Source: Clostridiales bacterium UBA1380 (GTDB lineage Bacteria > Bacillota > Clostridia > Oscillospirales > CAG-272). Taken from it: a DNA stretch of 14,032 bases. A program made the position numbers and the translations under genes. The stretch spans positions 17,009-31,040 of the forward strand of contig DBRA01000036.1 in assembly GCA_002305445.1 (NCBI GenBank), in the 5' to 3' direction. This document shows positions 1 through 6,572 of the stretch, one piece after another; position 1 is the first letter of the stretch, and each line of letters starts with the position of its first letter. The notes under the pieces are model-generated. The model was given only the letters and a program-made list of their open reading frames with translations. It did not search any database and was not told the DNA's origin.

Positions 1-218
1 GGCACCAAAGCGACGCCGTTCTGCCTGAACTCGTAGCAGTCCGTTCCTTTTGTGTAGTCGCCTCTGTGCGGGGAAAAGCGCGGCAGGTCGACGCTCGAAC
101 CGGTCAGCTCCCATGTGCCCACAACGGCCGGGAACACTTTATTGTAGTTGTTGCCGCACGACGCGGCCGCGAAAAGCACCGCGAGCAGCAGCAGGATAGT
201 GACGGCAAGCCGTTTCAT
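1..218 (-). CDS. Predicted lipoprotein, N-terminal part (runs off the window edge)
   Basis: The visible 72 residues begin with a textbook lipoprotein signal: MKRL, a run of hydrophobic residues (AVTILLLLAVLF), and a lipobox ending AAASC with the lipidated Cys at residue 21. The mature part starts GNNYNKVFPAVVGTWELTGSS. The short VGTWELTGSS stretch resembles the start of small lipocalin-like or 'GTWE' beta-barrel lipoproteins, but the fragment is too short to assign a family, and the function is unknown. The product would be anchored on the outer face of the membrane. Its ATG overlaps the hisE stop codon (ATGA, 218-215), so translation is probably coupled to hisE. There is only a weak Shine-Dalgarno (AAGG, about 13 bases upstream), which supports coupling. 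A link to histidine metabolism is not shown by the sequence; it may simply share the transcript. The gene is cut by the window edge. Confidence 0.72.
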   Translation of the reverse strand, partial: MKRLAVTILLLLAVLFAAASCGNNYNKVFPAVVGTWELTGSSVDLPRFSPHRGDYTKGTDCYEFRQNGVALV

Positions 219-550
219 GTGTTCTTATCGACCTTCTTCATCGCTTTGAGGTTGCCCGTTTTCCCCGAGCGCTTGTCGAGCTCGGCGAAAAGTTCATCGG
301 GCGTCACGCCCTTCTGCGCCATCAGGACAAAGACATGGTAAACGAGGTCGGCTATCTCGCCCGTCAGAGCCGCGTTGTCGTCGTTTTTGGCTGCTATTAT
401 CGTTTCAGCCGCCTCTTCGCCGACTTTTTTGCATATTTTATCAATCCCCTGCTCGAAAAGGTAGCATGTGTATGAGCCGTCCACATGCTCGACACGCCTT
501 TCCTCGATTGTTGCATATAGCGCGCGCAGCACATCGTCGTTATTTTTCAC
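215..550 (-). CDS. hisE: Phosphoribosyl-ATP pyrophosphohydrolase HisE
   Basis: HisE catalyses the second step of histidine synthesis, hydrolysing phosphoribosyl-ATP to phosphoribosyl-AMP and pyrophosphate. The protein is an all-alpha MazG-like fold of about 111 residues. The metal-binding helices are visible as KVGEEAAETIIAAKN and EIADLVYHVFVLM, which carry the family's acidic residues. I chose the GTG at 550 because GGAGG lies 8 bases before it. A longer reading frame opens at GTG 559, but that GTG is part of the ribosome binding site itself. With the start at 550 the gene overlaps the end of hisI by 11 bases, and the site lies inside the hisI coding region. HisE is separate from HisI here, unlike the fused HisIE of enterobacteria. 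The stop TGA overlaps the start of the lipoprotein gene downstream. Identity is secure; the start is likely. Confidence 0.95.
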   Translation of the reverse strand: MKNNDDVLRALYATIEERRVEHVDGSYTCYLFEQGIDKICKKVGEEAAETIIAAKNDDNAALTGEIADLVYHVFVLMAQKGVTPDELFAELDKRSGKTGNLKAMKKVDKNT

Positions 551-875
551 TTTTATCACCTCCGATATCGAGCGCTCTGTAGAAGCAGCTGCGGTTCCCC
601 GTGTGGCACGCCGCTCCGATCTGATCGACTTTTATAAGAAGCGTGTCCTCGTCGCAGTCGTACAGTATTTCGCGCACAATCTGATAATGGCCACTCGTCT
701 CACCCTTGTTCCATAAGCAGCCGCGAGAGCGCGACCAGAACCACGTCCTGCCCGTTTTTATCGTACGATCAAGCGATTCTTCGTTCATATACGCGAGCAT
801 CAGCACGTCGCCCGTTCCCGCGTCCTGTATTATCGCCGGAATCAGCTCCAACTTCCTGAAAAAGTCCACTGTCAC
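540..875 (-). CDS. hisI: Phosphoribosyl-AMP cyclohydrolase HisI
   Basis: HisI opens the adenine ring of phosphoribosyl-AMP, the third step of the pathway, as a zinc- and magnesium-dependent dimer in the cytoplasm. At 111 residues it is a stand-alone cyclohydrolase. The metal-binding signature is clear: DCDEDTLLIKVDQ (Asp73, Asp75, Asp77, with Cys74 between) and the CHTGNRSCF segment (Cys90 and Cys97). The substrate-binding stretch WFWSRSRGCLWNKGETSG (45-62) is also typical. The start is GTG at 875, which overlaps the hisF stop as GTGA. A purine-rich GGGAAGGGAG lies about 13 bases upstream, a rather long spacing, so re-initiation after hisF probably helps. A second in-frame GTG at 869 is possible but has a worse position. 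The 3' end carries the ribosome binding site of hisE. Confidence 0.95.
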   Translation of the reverse strand: MTVDFFRKLELIPAIIQDAGTGDVLMLAYMNEESLDRTIKTGRTWFWSRSRGCLWNKGETSGHYQIVREILYDCDEDTLLIKVDQIGAACHTGNRSCFYRALDIGGDKSEK

Positions 876-1627
876 AGCCTGACGTTTACTCCCTTCCCGG
901 CGAGGTATTTTTTAACCGATGCGACATCCGTCTCTTTGTAATGGAAAAGCGAAGCGGCGAGCGCGGCGGAAGCTTCGGTCTGCGTAAAAACGTCATAGAA
1001 GTCTTCAAGTTTGCCCGCTCCGCCGGATGCGATAACCGGTATCCCGACATTCGCCGCGACTGCTTTGGTCAGCGGTATATCGAATCCGTTCTTTGTGCCG
1101 TCGGCGTCCATCGATGTCAAAAGAATCTCGCCCGCGCCGAGTTTTTCCGCTTCCATCGCCCATTTAAGGGCGTCGATGCCGGTGTCGATGCGTCCGCCGC
1201 TTATAAAAACATGCCATCCGTCGCGCGTCAGCTTGGCGTCGATTGCCACGACGACGCATTGGCTGCCGAAGATAGCGGCCGCTTCAGAGATCAGCCGCTT
1301 GTTTTTTACAGCAGCAGAATTGATCCCGACCTTATCGGCGCCGGCGCGCAGCGTCTGCCTTACGTCTTCGACGTTTCTGATGCCGCCGCCCACCGTCAGC
1401 GGCACAAAGACTTCGGCGGCTGTCTTTTCGACAACATCCAAAATTGTGCGGTGATTCTCGTTTGTCGCTGTTATGTCAAGAAAAACGATCTCGTCCGCAC
1501 CGTCGGCGTTGTACTTTTTCGCGCACTCGACGGGATCGCCCGCATCCTTCAGCCCGACGAAATTAGTTCCCTTGACGACGCGCCCGTTTTTAACGTCGAG
1601 GCATGGTATGATTCTTTTGCTTATCAT
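872..1627 (-). CDS. hisF: Imidazole glycerol phosphate synthase, cyclase subunit HisF
   Basis: HisF is the cyclase half of the HisF-HisH complex. It takes ammonia channelled from HisH and converts PRFAR to imidazole glycerol phosphate and AICAR, the latter feeding purine synthesis. The 251-residue protein is a half-barrel-duplicated TIM barrel. The catalytic aspartates are Asp11 (IIPCLDVKNGRVVKG) and Asp130 (VVVAIDAK). The two phosphate-binding loops are VGGGIRNVEDV (79-89) and IASGGAGKLEDF. Length and motifs match the family throughout. The ATG follows the hisA stop directly (TAA-ATG with no gap), and the ribosome binding site GGTGA sits within the last codons of hisA. Its stop overlaps the hisI start. 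The gene is GC-richer than hisA-hisC: a hand count of 1021-1080 gives 35 of 60 G+C. Confidence 0.97.
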   Translation of the reverse strand: MISKRIIPCLDVKNGRVVKGTNFVGLKDAGDPVECAKKYNADGADEIVFLDITATNENHRTILDVVEKTAAEVFVPLTVGGGIRNVEDVRQTLRAGADKVGINSAAVKNKRLISEAAAIFGSQCVVVAIDAKLTRDGWHVFISGGRIDTGIDALKWAMEAEKLGAGEILLTSMDADGTKNGFDIPLTKAVAANVGIPVIASGGAGKLEDFYDVFTQTEASAALAASLFHYKETDVASVKKYLAGKGVNVRL

Positions 1628-2344
1628 TTATTTCACCGCTTTGTCAATCGCACTCTTCAGATCAAGCGTGCCTTCATATATCGATTTGCCGCAGATAACG
1701 CCCCATACGCGCGTCTTCTTCAAGCGTTTAATATCATCGATGTCTTTAACGCCTCCGCTTGCGATAATTGGGATACTCGTCATATCGGCCAGCTCCCTGT
1801 ATGCGTCTGCGTTTATGCCGGAGAGCATACCGTCGTTTTCGATCTGCGTGTATATAATGGAGCAGACACCGCACTGTTCCATCTCGGCGACGGCTTGTAT
1901 GACTGTCTTTGTCGTCGGTTCCGTCCAGCCCTTTATCATCACCATGCCGTTCAAGGCATCGATTCCGACAGCAATTTTACCCGGATGTTCGGCAGCTGCT
2001 TTTTTTAGAAATTCGACATTTTCTACGGCTGCAGAACCCAATATCACTCTTTCGGCACCTGCATTAATATACCTGTCTATCGTTTCTAATGTCCTGATTC
2101 CGCCGCCGATCTCTATCTTCGCGTTGGTTTTCTTGATTATGTCCGATATGAGGGCGATATTTACCGCTGTTCCGTCCTTAGCGCCGTTTAGATCAACGAT
2201 ATGTATCCATTCGGCTCCGTCATTTACGAACTTCAAAGCCGTATCGATCGGCGAATCGGAGACTTCCGACACGGTATTGTAATCACCTTTTCTCAGCCTT
2301 ACGCATTTACCGTTATATATATCGATTGCAGGCAGAATAATCAT
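1628..2344 (-). CDS. hisA: ProFAR isomerase HisA
   Basis: HisA is the TIM-barrel isomerase that opens the ribose of 5'-ProFAR to give PRFAR, the substrate of HisF-HisH. I chose the ATG at 2344, giving 238 residues beginning MIILPAIDIYNGKCVRL, the usual HisA N-terminus. It has a GGTGAT ribosome binding site just upstream (2354-2349). An upstream in-frame GTG at 2359 would add five residues (MSGDI) and overlap hisH, but is less likely. The catalytic pair is Asp8 and Asp129 (VGIDALNG). Phosphate loops are IGGGIRTLETID (79-90) and IASGGVKDIDD. A Trp-containing loop follows the second catalytic Asp (KGWTEPT). No feature of the dual-specificity actinobacterial PriA is obvious. It lies between hisH and hisF, adjoining both pathway partners. 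Confidence 0.96.
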   Translation of the reverse strand: MIILPAIDIYNGKCVRLRKGDYNTVSEVSDSPIDTALKFVNDGAEWIHIVDLNGAKDGTAVNIALISDIIKKTNAKIEIGGGIRTLETIDRYINAGAERVILGSAAVENVEFLKKAAAEHPGKIAVGIDALNGMVMIKGWTEPTTKTVIQAVAEMEQCGVCSIIYTQIENDGMLSGINADAYRELADMTSIPIIASGGVKDIDDIKRLKKTRVWGVICGKSIYEGTLDLKSAIDKAVK

Positions 2345-2355
2345 TATATCACCGC

Positions 2356-2994
2356 TCACTTCTGTCCGATTACTATGTCCTTGAAGTTTTTCATTATCTT
2401 CAATCCGGTCTCGCCGCTCTTTTCAGGGTGGAACTGAACTCCGAAGCACATGCCTTTTTCTACGGACGCCGTTATTTCATCGCCATATTCGACAGTCGCC
2501 GTAATATCGTCTTTTTCCGCATCCGCATAATACGAATGGACAAAATATACGCTCGAATTATCGGGTATACCGAAATACAACCGCGAATCCTTTTTAAATT
2601 TCAATGCGTTCCATCCGATGTGCGGCAGCTTTAATTTTTCGGGCGAGCGGCCGTTTTTTATCATAAAGATATCGCCGCGCAGTATGCAGAGTCCGGGTGT
2701 TTCGCCGTTTTCAAAACCTTTTGCGAATAGAAGCTGCATTCCGAGGCATATGCCTAACAATGGTTTTACTTTTGCCGATTCTATTAAAACTTCGGCGATG
2801 CCTGTTTCATTCAATCGCTTTACCGCATCAGGGAACGCTCCGACTCCGGGCAATATGACCGCATCTGCGTTTTCGATGTCATATGCTTTTTCGGATATCA
2901 TTGTATGCAGACCGACAAAGTCGCAGGCGTTTTTTACGCTTTTAAGATTGCCCATGCCGTAATCCGCGATAACGGCAATTTTTCTATCGTTCAT
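2356..2994 (-). CDS. hisH: Imidazole glycerol phosphate synthase, glutaminase subunit HisH
   Basis: HisH is a class I (triad) glutamine amidotransferase. It hydrolyses glutamine and passes ammonia to HisF. The 212-residue protein shows the full triad: Cys83 in the nucleophile elbow GICLGMQLLF, and His189 and Glu191 in GVQFHPEKSG. The oxyanion-strand region PGVGAFPDA (49-57) is also present, as is PHIGWNAL (124-131), typical of HisH. Its ATG overlaps the hisB stop (ATGA, 2994-2991), with AGGTG in good position upstream. hisA begins 11 bases after its stop. The gene is AT-rich: 2761-2820 counts 23 of 60 G+C. Everything indicates an intact, active subunit. Confidence 0.97.
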   Translation of the reverse strand: MNDRKIAVIADYGMGNLKSVKNACDFVGLHTMISEKAYDIENADAVILPGVGAFPDAVKRLNETGIAEVLIESAKVKPLLGICLGMQLLFAKGFENGETPGLCILRGDIFMIKNGRSPEKLKLPHIGWNALKFKKDSRLYFGIPDNSSVYFVHSYYADAEKDDITATVEYGDEITASVEKGMCFGVQFHPEKSGETGLKIMKNFKDIVIGQK

Positions 2995-3572
2995 AACACA
3001 CCTTTTGTCGACAAAACCGGTCCGGTTTTAGGCTCATATGCTTCCTTCATTGCTTTGGCAAACGCCTTAAACACCGCTTCCACTTTGTGGTGATCGTTTT
3101 CGCCGTATAAGGACTTGATGTGAATCGTTGCGGCGGAATTAACTGCAAACGCATAAAAGAATTCTTTTGTCATCTGCGTATCGTATTCGCCGATTTTATC
3201 CGATTTAACCGGAACATCGTACACCAGGTAAGCGCGCCCGCCCGCATCGACCGCGCAAAAGGCCAGCGCTTCATCCATGGGTATATAAGCGGAGCCGAAG
3301 CGGTTAATATTTTTACCCTTCTCCCGCAGTTCATAAAACAGCCTTCCGAGAATGATTCCAACATCTTCGACGGTATGGTGGCAGTCCACATTCAGGTCCC
3401 CTGACATTTGCAAATTCAACTCGAAACCGCCGTGCACGCAGAAGGAATTAAGCATGTGATCGAAGAAACCGATACCGGTCGTCCCGATAAACATAGGGTT
3501 TTCGGAATTTGTTTTTATTTTTGCTGTTATTTGGGTTTCTTTCGTTTTCCTTGTTATCTCGGCTTCAGGCAT
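2991..3572 (-). CDS. hisB: Imidazoleglycerol-phosphate dehydratase HisB (single-domain)
   Basis: HisB dehydrates imidazole glycerol phosphate to imidazole acetol phosphate with a di-manganese centre in a 24-subunit assembly. At 193 residues this is the dehydratase only, without the N-terminal histidinol-phosphatase domain found in enterobacterial HisB. Metal-ligand motifs are complete: FFDHML (His39), DCHHTVEDVG (His65, His66, Glu69), and the second-half NDHHKVEAVFKA (His161, His162, Glu165). The C-terminal PKTGPVLSTKGVL is typical of the family. The ATG has a GGGAG ribosome binding site 6 bases upstream, which overlaps or follows the hisC stop (TAG, 3585-3583). The gap to hisC is 10 bases and the stop overlaps hisH. 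Because the phosphatase domain is absent, that activity has to come from another gene outside this window. Confidence 0.97.
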   Translation of the reverse strand: MPEAEITRKTKETQITAKIKTNSENPMFIGTTGIGFFDHMLNSFCVHGGFELNLQMSGDLNVDCHHTVEDVGIILGRLFYELREKGKNINRFGSAYIPMDEALAFCAVDAGGRAYLVYDVPVKSDKIGEYDTQMTKEFFYAFAVNSAATIHIKSLYGENDHHKVEAVFKAFAKAMKEAYEPKTGPVLSTKGVL

Positions 3573-3582
3573 ATCTATCTCC

Positions 3583-4650
3583 CTATAGGCGACTGCATAT
3601 TTCTTTCATGGCGGATATAAGTCGATCGTTTTCTTCCGGTTTGCCTATCGTTATTCTTAAGCTGCTGCCTAATATGCGTATTTTAATACTCTTGCTTAAC
3701 AGAAAATCGTTTATTATTTCTGATTTTTCTTTGTCGTTATTTGATACGTAAAGGAAATTTGTATCCGTATCATTCACTTGCAGGTTTGTCTTCTCAAATA
3801 TTTGTGAAAGTTCATTCTGCACCCGTATTTTTTCGGCAATAATATTTTTTACATTCGCCTTCATTATTTCGGGTTTTGATAAAACAATTTCGCCGAATAA
3901 TTGTGAGATGCTGTCAGTATTATACGGACTTTTTATTTTATATAGCGCTCGTATTATTTCATCGTTAGCGACCGCGAAGCCAAGGCGGATTCCGGCAAGC
4001 CCGTATGCCTTTGAGAGTGTTCTTAATACAATGAGGTTGTCATATTTGTCGCAGCATTTTATCAGCGAGTTGTCTTTTTCCGAAAATTCCTCATACGCTT
4101 CATCGACTATTATCAAGGCGTCTGTGTTTTGAGCCATCTTTAAGATGGCATCTCTGTCATATGACTTACCGGTCGGATTGCACGGGTTTGAAAATATGAA
4201 AAGTCTTGCCTTTTTTTCATTGATCTCGCGCGTGATTTCCTCTATGTCCGTGCAGTCGTTTGCTCTTTTTTCGTAAATATTGACATCTGCTCCCACCATC
4301 GATGCATAAAAATTATACATCGAAAAATCGGGATCTGCGGTTATTATCGTATCGCTCGGGCTGACGAATCCGGTAATTATCAGCGAGATCAGCTCATCTG
4401 ATCCGTTTCCGGCTATTATGTTGGCAGACCTTATATTATAGTTTTCTGCATACGCCTTTATTAAGCTGCTCGCAAACGAATCAGGGTACCTGTTTACCTT
4501 CGTCGTTTTTATGCGATTGCATATCTCTTCTTTTAGATCGTCGGGGAGATCGTACGGGCTCTCGTTTGCGTCAAGAACCACTTCGCATATACGAAGGTTC
4601 GGCACATATTCGGTCAGCTTGTTTATTTTTTCCGGAATATATTTATTCAT
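3583..4650 (-). CDS. hisC: Histidinol-phosphate aminotransferase HisC
   Basis: HisC is a PLP-dependent class I/II (fold type I) aminotransferase that makes histidinol phosphate from imidazole acetol phosphate and glutamate. Many of these enzymes also act on aromatic amino acids. Visible signatures over 355 residues are GNGSDELI (81-88), SNPCNPTGK (154-162) for cofactor binding, DEAYEEF (183-189), and the Schiff-base lysine Lys214 in RTLSKAYGLAGIRLGF. Arg222 follows, and SLRITIG near the C-terminus carries the substrate carboxylate Arg. Its ATG overlaps the end of hisD by 8 bases (ATGAATAA). Base composition is the lowest in the window: 3661-3720 counts 19 of 60 G+C and 4021-4080 counts 21 of 60, against 36 of 60 in a row of hisZ. 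AAA and ATA codons are frequent. This may be a past replacement of the gene, or just relaxed codon use. Confidence 0.96.
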   Translation of the reverse strand: MNKYIPEKINKLTEYVPNLRICEVVLDANESPYDLPDDLKEEICNRIKTTKVNRYPDSFASSLIKAYAENYNIRSANIIAGNGSDELISLIITGFVSPSDTIITADPDFSMYNFYASMVGADVNIYEKRANDCTDIEEITREINEKKARLFIFSNPCNPTGKSYDRDAILKMAQNTDALIIVDEAYEEFSEKDNSLIKCCDKYDNLIVLRTLSKAYGLAGIRLGFAVANDEIIRALYKIKSPYNTDSISQLFGEIVLSKPEIMKANVKNIIAEKIRVQNELSQIFEKTNLQVNDTDTNFLYVSNNDKEKSEIINDFLLSKSIKIRILGSSLRITIGKPEENDRLISAMKEICSRL

Positions 4651-5920
4651 CTTTCAACCTTGCTTCAACAGCCGCGGCATGAGCGGTCAATCCTTCGGCG
4701 TTTGCAAAACGTATGATGTCGCCGGCGTTCTTCATGAAAGTTTTCTTGTCGTAACAGATGAAAGAGGACTTTTTTATGAAACTGTCGACAGACAACGGTG
4801 AAGCAAACCTCGCCGTCCCGTTTGTCGGAAGAACATGGTTCGGCCCGCCGAAATAATCGCCTACCGGCTCCGGTGTGTATTTGCCTAAAAATACGGAGCC
4901 CGCATTTTTGACAAGAGGCAAGTATTCCATAGGATTATCGAGCATAAGTTCAAGATGCTCGGGCGCGATCCTATTCGACAGCGCTATCGCATCTTCGATA
5001 CTGTCAGTTATAAATATTGCGCCGTTCTCGTCTATCGACTTTTCTGCAATCGTCTTACGCGACAAGGATTTTAGTCTTTCGTCTACCTTTTTCGCAACAT
5101 TTTCGGCAAGTTTATAACTTGTGGTTATAAATATTGAAGACGCCATAATATCGTGTTCCGCCTGCGACAAAAGATCAGCGGCGATAAAATCAGGATCGGC
5201 AGCGCCGTCCGATATGACAACGATTTCGCTCGGCCCGGCAATCATATCGATGTCGATTATTCCGTATACGAGCCTTTTTGCCGTCGCGACGTAAATGTTG
5301 CCCGGACCGACGATTTTATCCGCCTTTGGTATCGATTCGGTTCCGAATGCCGCCGCCGCTACAGCCTGCGCTCCGCCGACGGTGTATATGTCGTCTACGC
5401 CTGCAAGAAGCGCCGCATATAGCACCGCCTCGTTTATACCTTCTTTTTTGGCAGGTGTAAACATTGATATATGTTCCACTCCGGCGATCTTCGCCGGTAT
5501 GATGTTCATCAGCACAGAGGACGGATACGCTGCGGTACCGCCGGGAACATATACCGCCACGCGCTCGAGCGGTATGACGCGCTGGCCCATGATGCCTTCG
5601 TTCGTATCGAATAGCCTGCTCTGCTGCTTCTGCCCTTCGTGGTATCGTCTGATGTTTTCGGCCGCTCTCGCCATCGTTATCTTCAGCTCGTCGGGAATAT
5701 TATCGGCTATTTTTCGAGCTTCGTCAAGACCGAGAGAAAGATTGTCGAGCTCTACTCCGTCATAAAGTTTTTCGTATTCGAAAAGCGCTTTATCGCCGCT
5801 TTTCCTTACGTTTTCGATTATCTCTTCAACTTTTTCCGTTATTTCGCGCGGCGGTATAACCGATCTCGCGGAATTTTTCTTCAAAAAATCATTATAATTG
5901 TCTTTTGCATATATTCTCAT
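4643..5920 (-). CDS. hisD: Histidinol dehydrogenase HisD
   Basis: HisD carries out the last two steps, oxidising histidinol to histidinal and then histidine with two NAD+. It is a zinc-dependent homodimer. The 425-residue length is normal. All key residues known from the E. coli enzyme have counterparts: zinc ligands Gln253 and His256 (LSQAEHDI), Asp355 (PVGDYFGGPNH) and His414 (LTAHAAAVEA), and the catalytic Glu321-His322 pair (IAPEHLE). NAD-binding and signature stretches YVPGGTAAYPSS (124-135), VGGAQAVAA, VGPGNIYVATAKR (204-216) and IAGPSEI are all present. Its ATG lies 21 bases after the hisG stop, with only a weak AAAGAG-type ribosome site. The 3' end overlaps hisC by 8 bases. The gene is intact. 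Confidence 0.97.
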   Translation of the reverse strand: MRIYAKDNYNDFLKKNSARSVIPPREITEKVEEIIENVRKSGDKALFEYEKLYDGVELDNLSLGLDEARKIADNIPDELKITMARAAENIRRYHEGQKQQSRLFDTNEGIMGQRVIPLERVAVYVPGGTAAYPSSVLMNIIPAKIAGVEHISMFTPAKKEGINEAVLYAALLAGVDDIYTVGGAQAVAAAAFGTESIPKADKIVGPGNIYVATAKRLVYGIIDIDMIAGPSEIVVISDGAADPDFIAADLLSQAEHDIMASSIFITTSYKLAENVAKKVDERLKSLSRKTIAEKSIDENGAIFITDSIEDAIALSNRIAPEHLELMLDNPMEYLPLVKNAGSVFLGKYTPEPVGDYFGGPNHVLPTNGTARFASPLSVDSFIKKSSFICYDKKTFMKNAGDIIRFANAEGLTAHAAAVEARLKDE

Positions 5921-5941
5921 AACGGCTGCTCTTTCTCTTTA

Positions 5942-6565
5942 TCAATTAACTGCTTCTTCGAGTCTGTTGATAAACTCGTTCATTTCGAGACGCTTCATCT
6001 TCACCGATGCTCTGTTTATTATCAGGCGGGTCGATATTTCTGCAATCGTCTCATATACTTCAAGCCCGTTCTCTTTTAAAGTCGAGCCCGTCTCAACTAT
6101 GTCAACAATAGCGTCCGCAAGTCCGAGCAGTGGCGCGAGCTCGACCGATCCTTCGATCTTGACGACTTCCACATCCGTGTTCTTTGAGTTGAAGTAGTTC
6201 TTCGTGACGTTCGGATACTTCGACGCTATTACTTTATGCGCATAACTGCTGTCGAAGCTCTCGCCTTTTTTACCCGCGAGAGCAAATCTGCATTTGCCGA
6301 ATTTAAGGTCGAGAACTTCATAGACGGATTTCGCGTTCTCCATGATCGTATCTTCGCCGACGATGCCCGCGTCGCAGACACCATGCTCGACATAAGTTAT
6401 CACGTCCGCAGCTTTGGCTAAAATTATGCAAAGATCTCCGCCGGTTGTATAAAACATCAGCTTCCGGCCTTTATCGTCGAGTTCGGGACAGCTGTAGCCG
6501 GCTTTTTGCAGCAGCTTTATCGCGCTTTCCTCTATCCGCCCCTTGGTTAAAGCGAGCATTATCAT
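5942..6565 (-). CDS. hisG: ATP phosphoribosyltransferase catalytic subunit HisG, short form
   Basis: HisG joins ATP and PRPP, the committed first step of the pathway. I start it at ATG 6565, giving 207 residues beginning MIMLALTKGRIEES. This matches the short HisG class, which lacks the C-terminal ACT-like regulatory domain of the roughly 300-residue enterobacterial form and works only with HisZ. The PRPP loop is visible at about 151-163 (DAIVDIVETGSTL), and GLADAIVDIVETGSTLKENG is diagnostic. An open frame extends upstream to 6649, inside hisZ, but those 28 residues do not look like HisG. A GAGGTG site about 10-12 bases before 6565 supports the shorter start; ATG 6559 is the alternative. The hisZ stop lies 7 bases upstream. 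Feedback control by histidine would act through HisZ, as known for this class. Confidence 0.96.
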   Translation of the reverse strand: MIMLALTKGRIEESAIKLLQKAGYSCPELDDKGRKLMFYTTGGDLCIILAKAADVITYVEHGVCDAGIVGEDTIMENAKSVYEVLDLKFGKCRFALAGKKGESFDSSYAHKVIASKYPNVTKNYFNSKNTDVEVVKIEGSVELAPLLGLADAIVDIVETGSTLKENGLEVYETIAEISTRLIINRASVKMKRLEMNEFINRLEEAVN

Positions 6566-6572
6566 ATCGCAG

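Noticed and set aside
941..2008. Plus-strand open frame of about 355 residues opposite hisF and hisA
   Set aside because: It is antisense to two certain genes and crosses their junction, without recognisable motifs or a ribosome binding site.
2345..2359. HisA start at GTG 2359
   Set aside because: The ATG at 2344 gives the standard HisA beginning and has GGTGAT at good spacing; the extra five residues are not typical.
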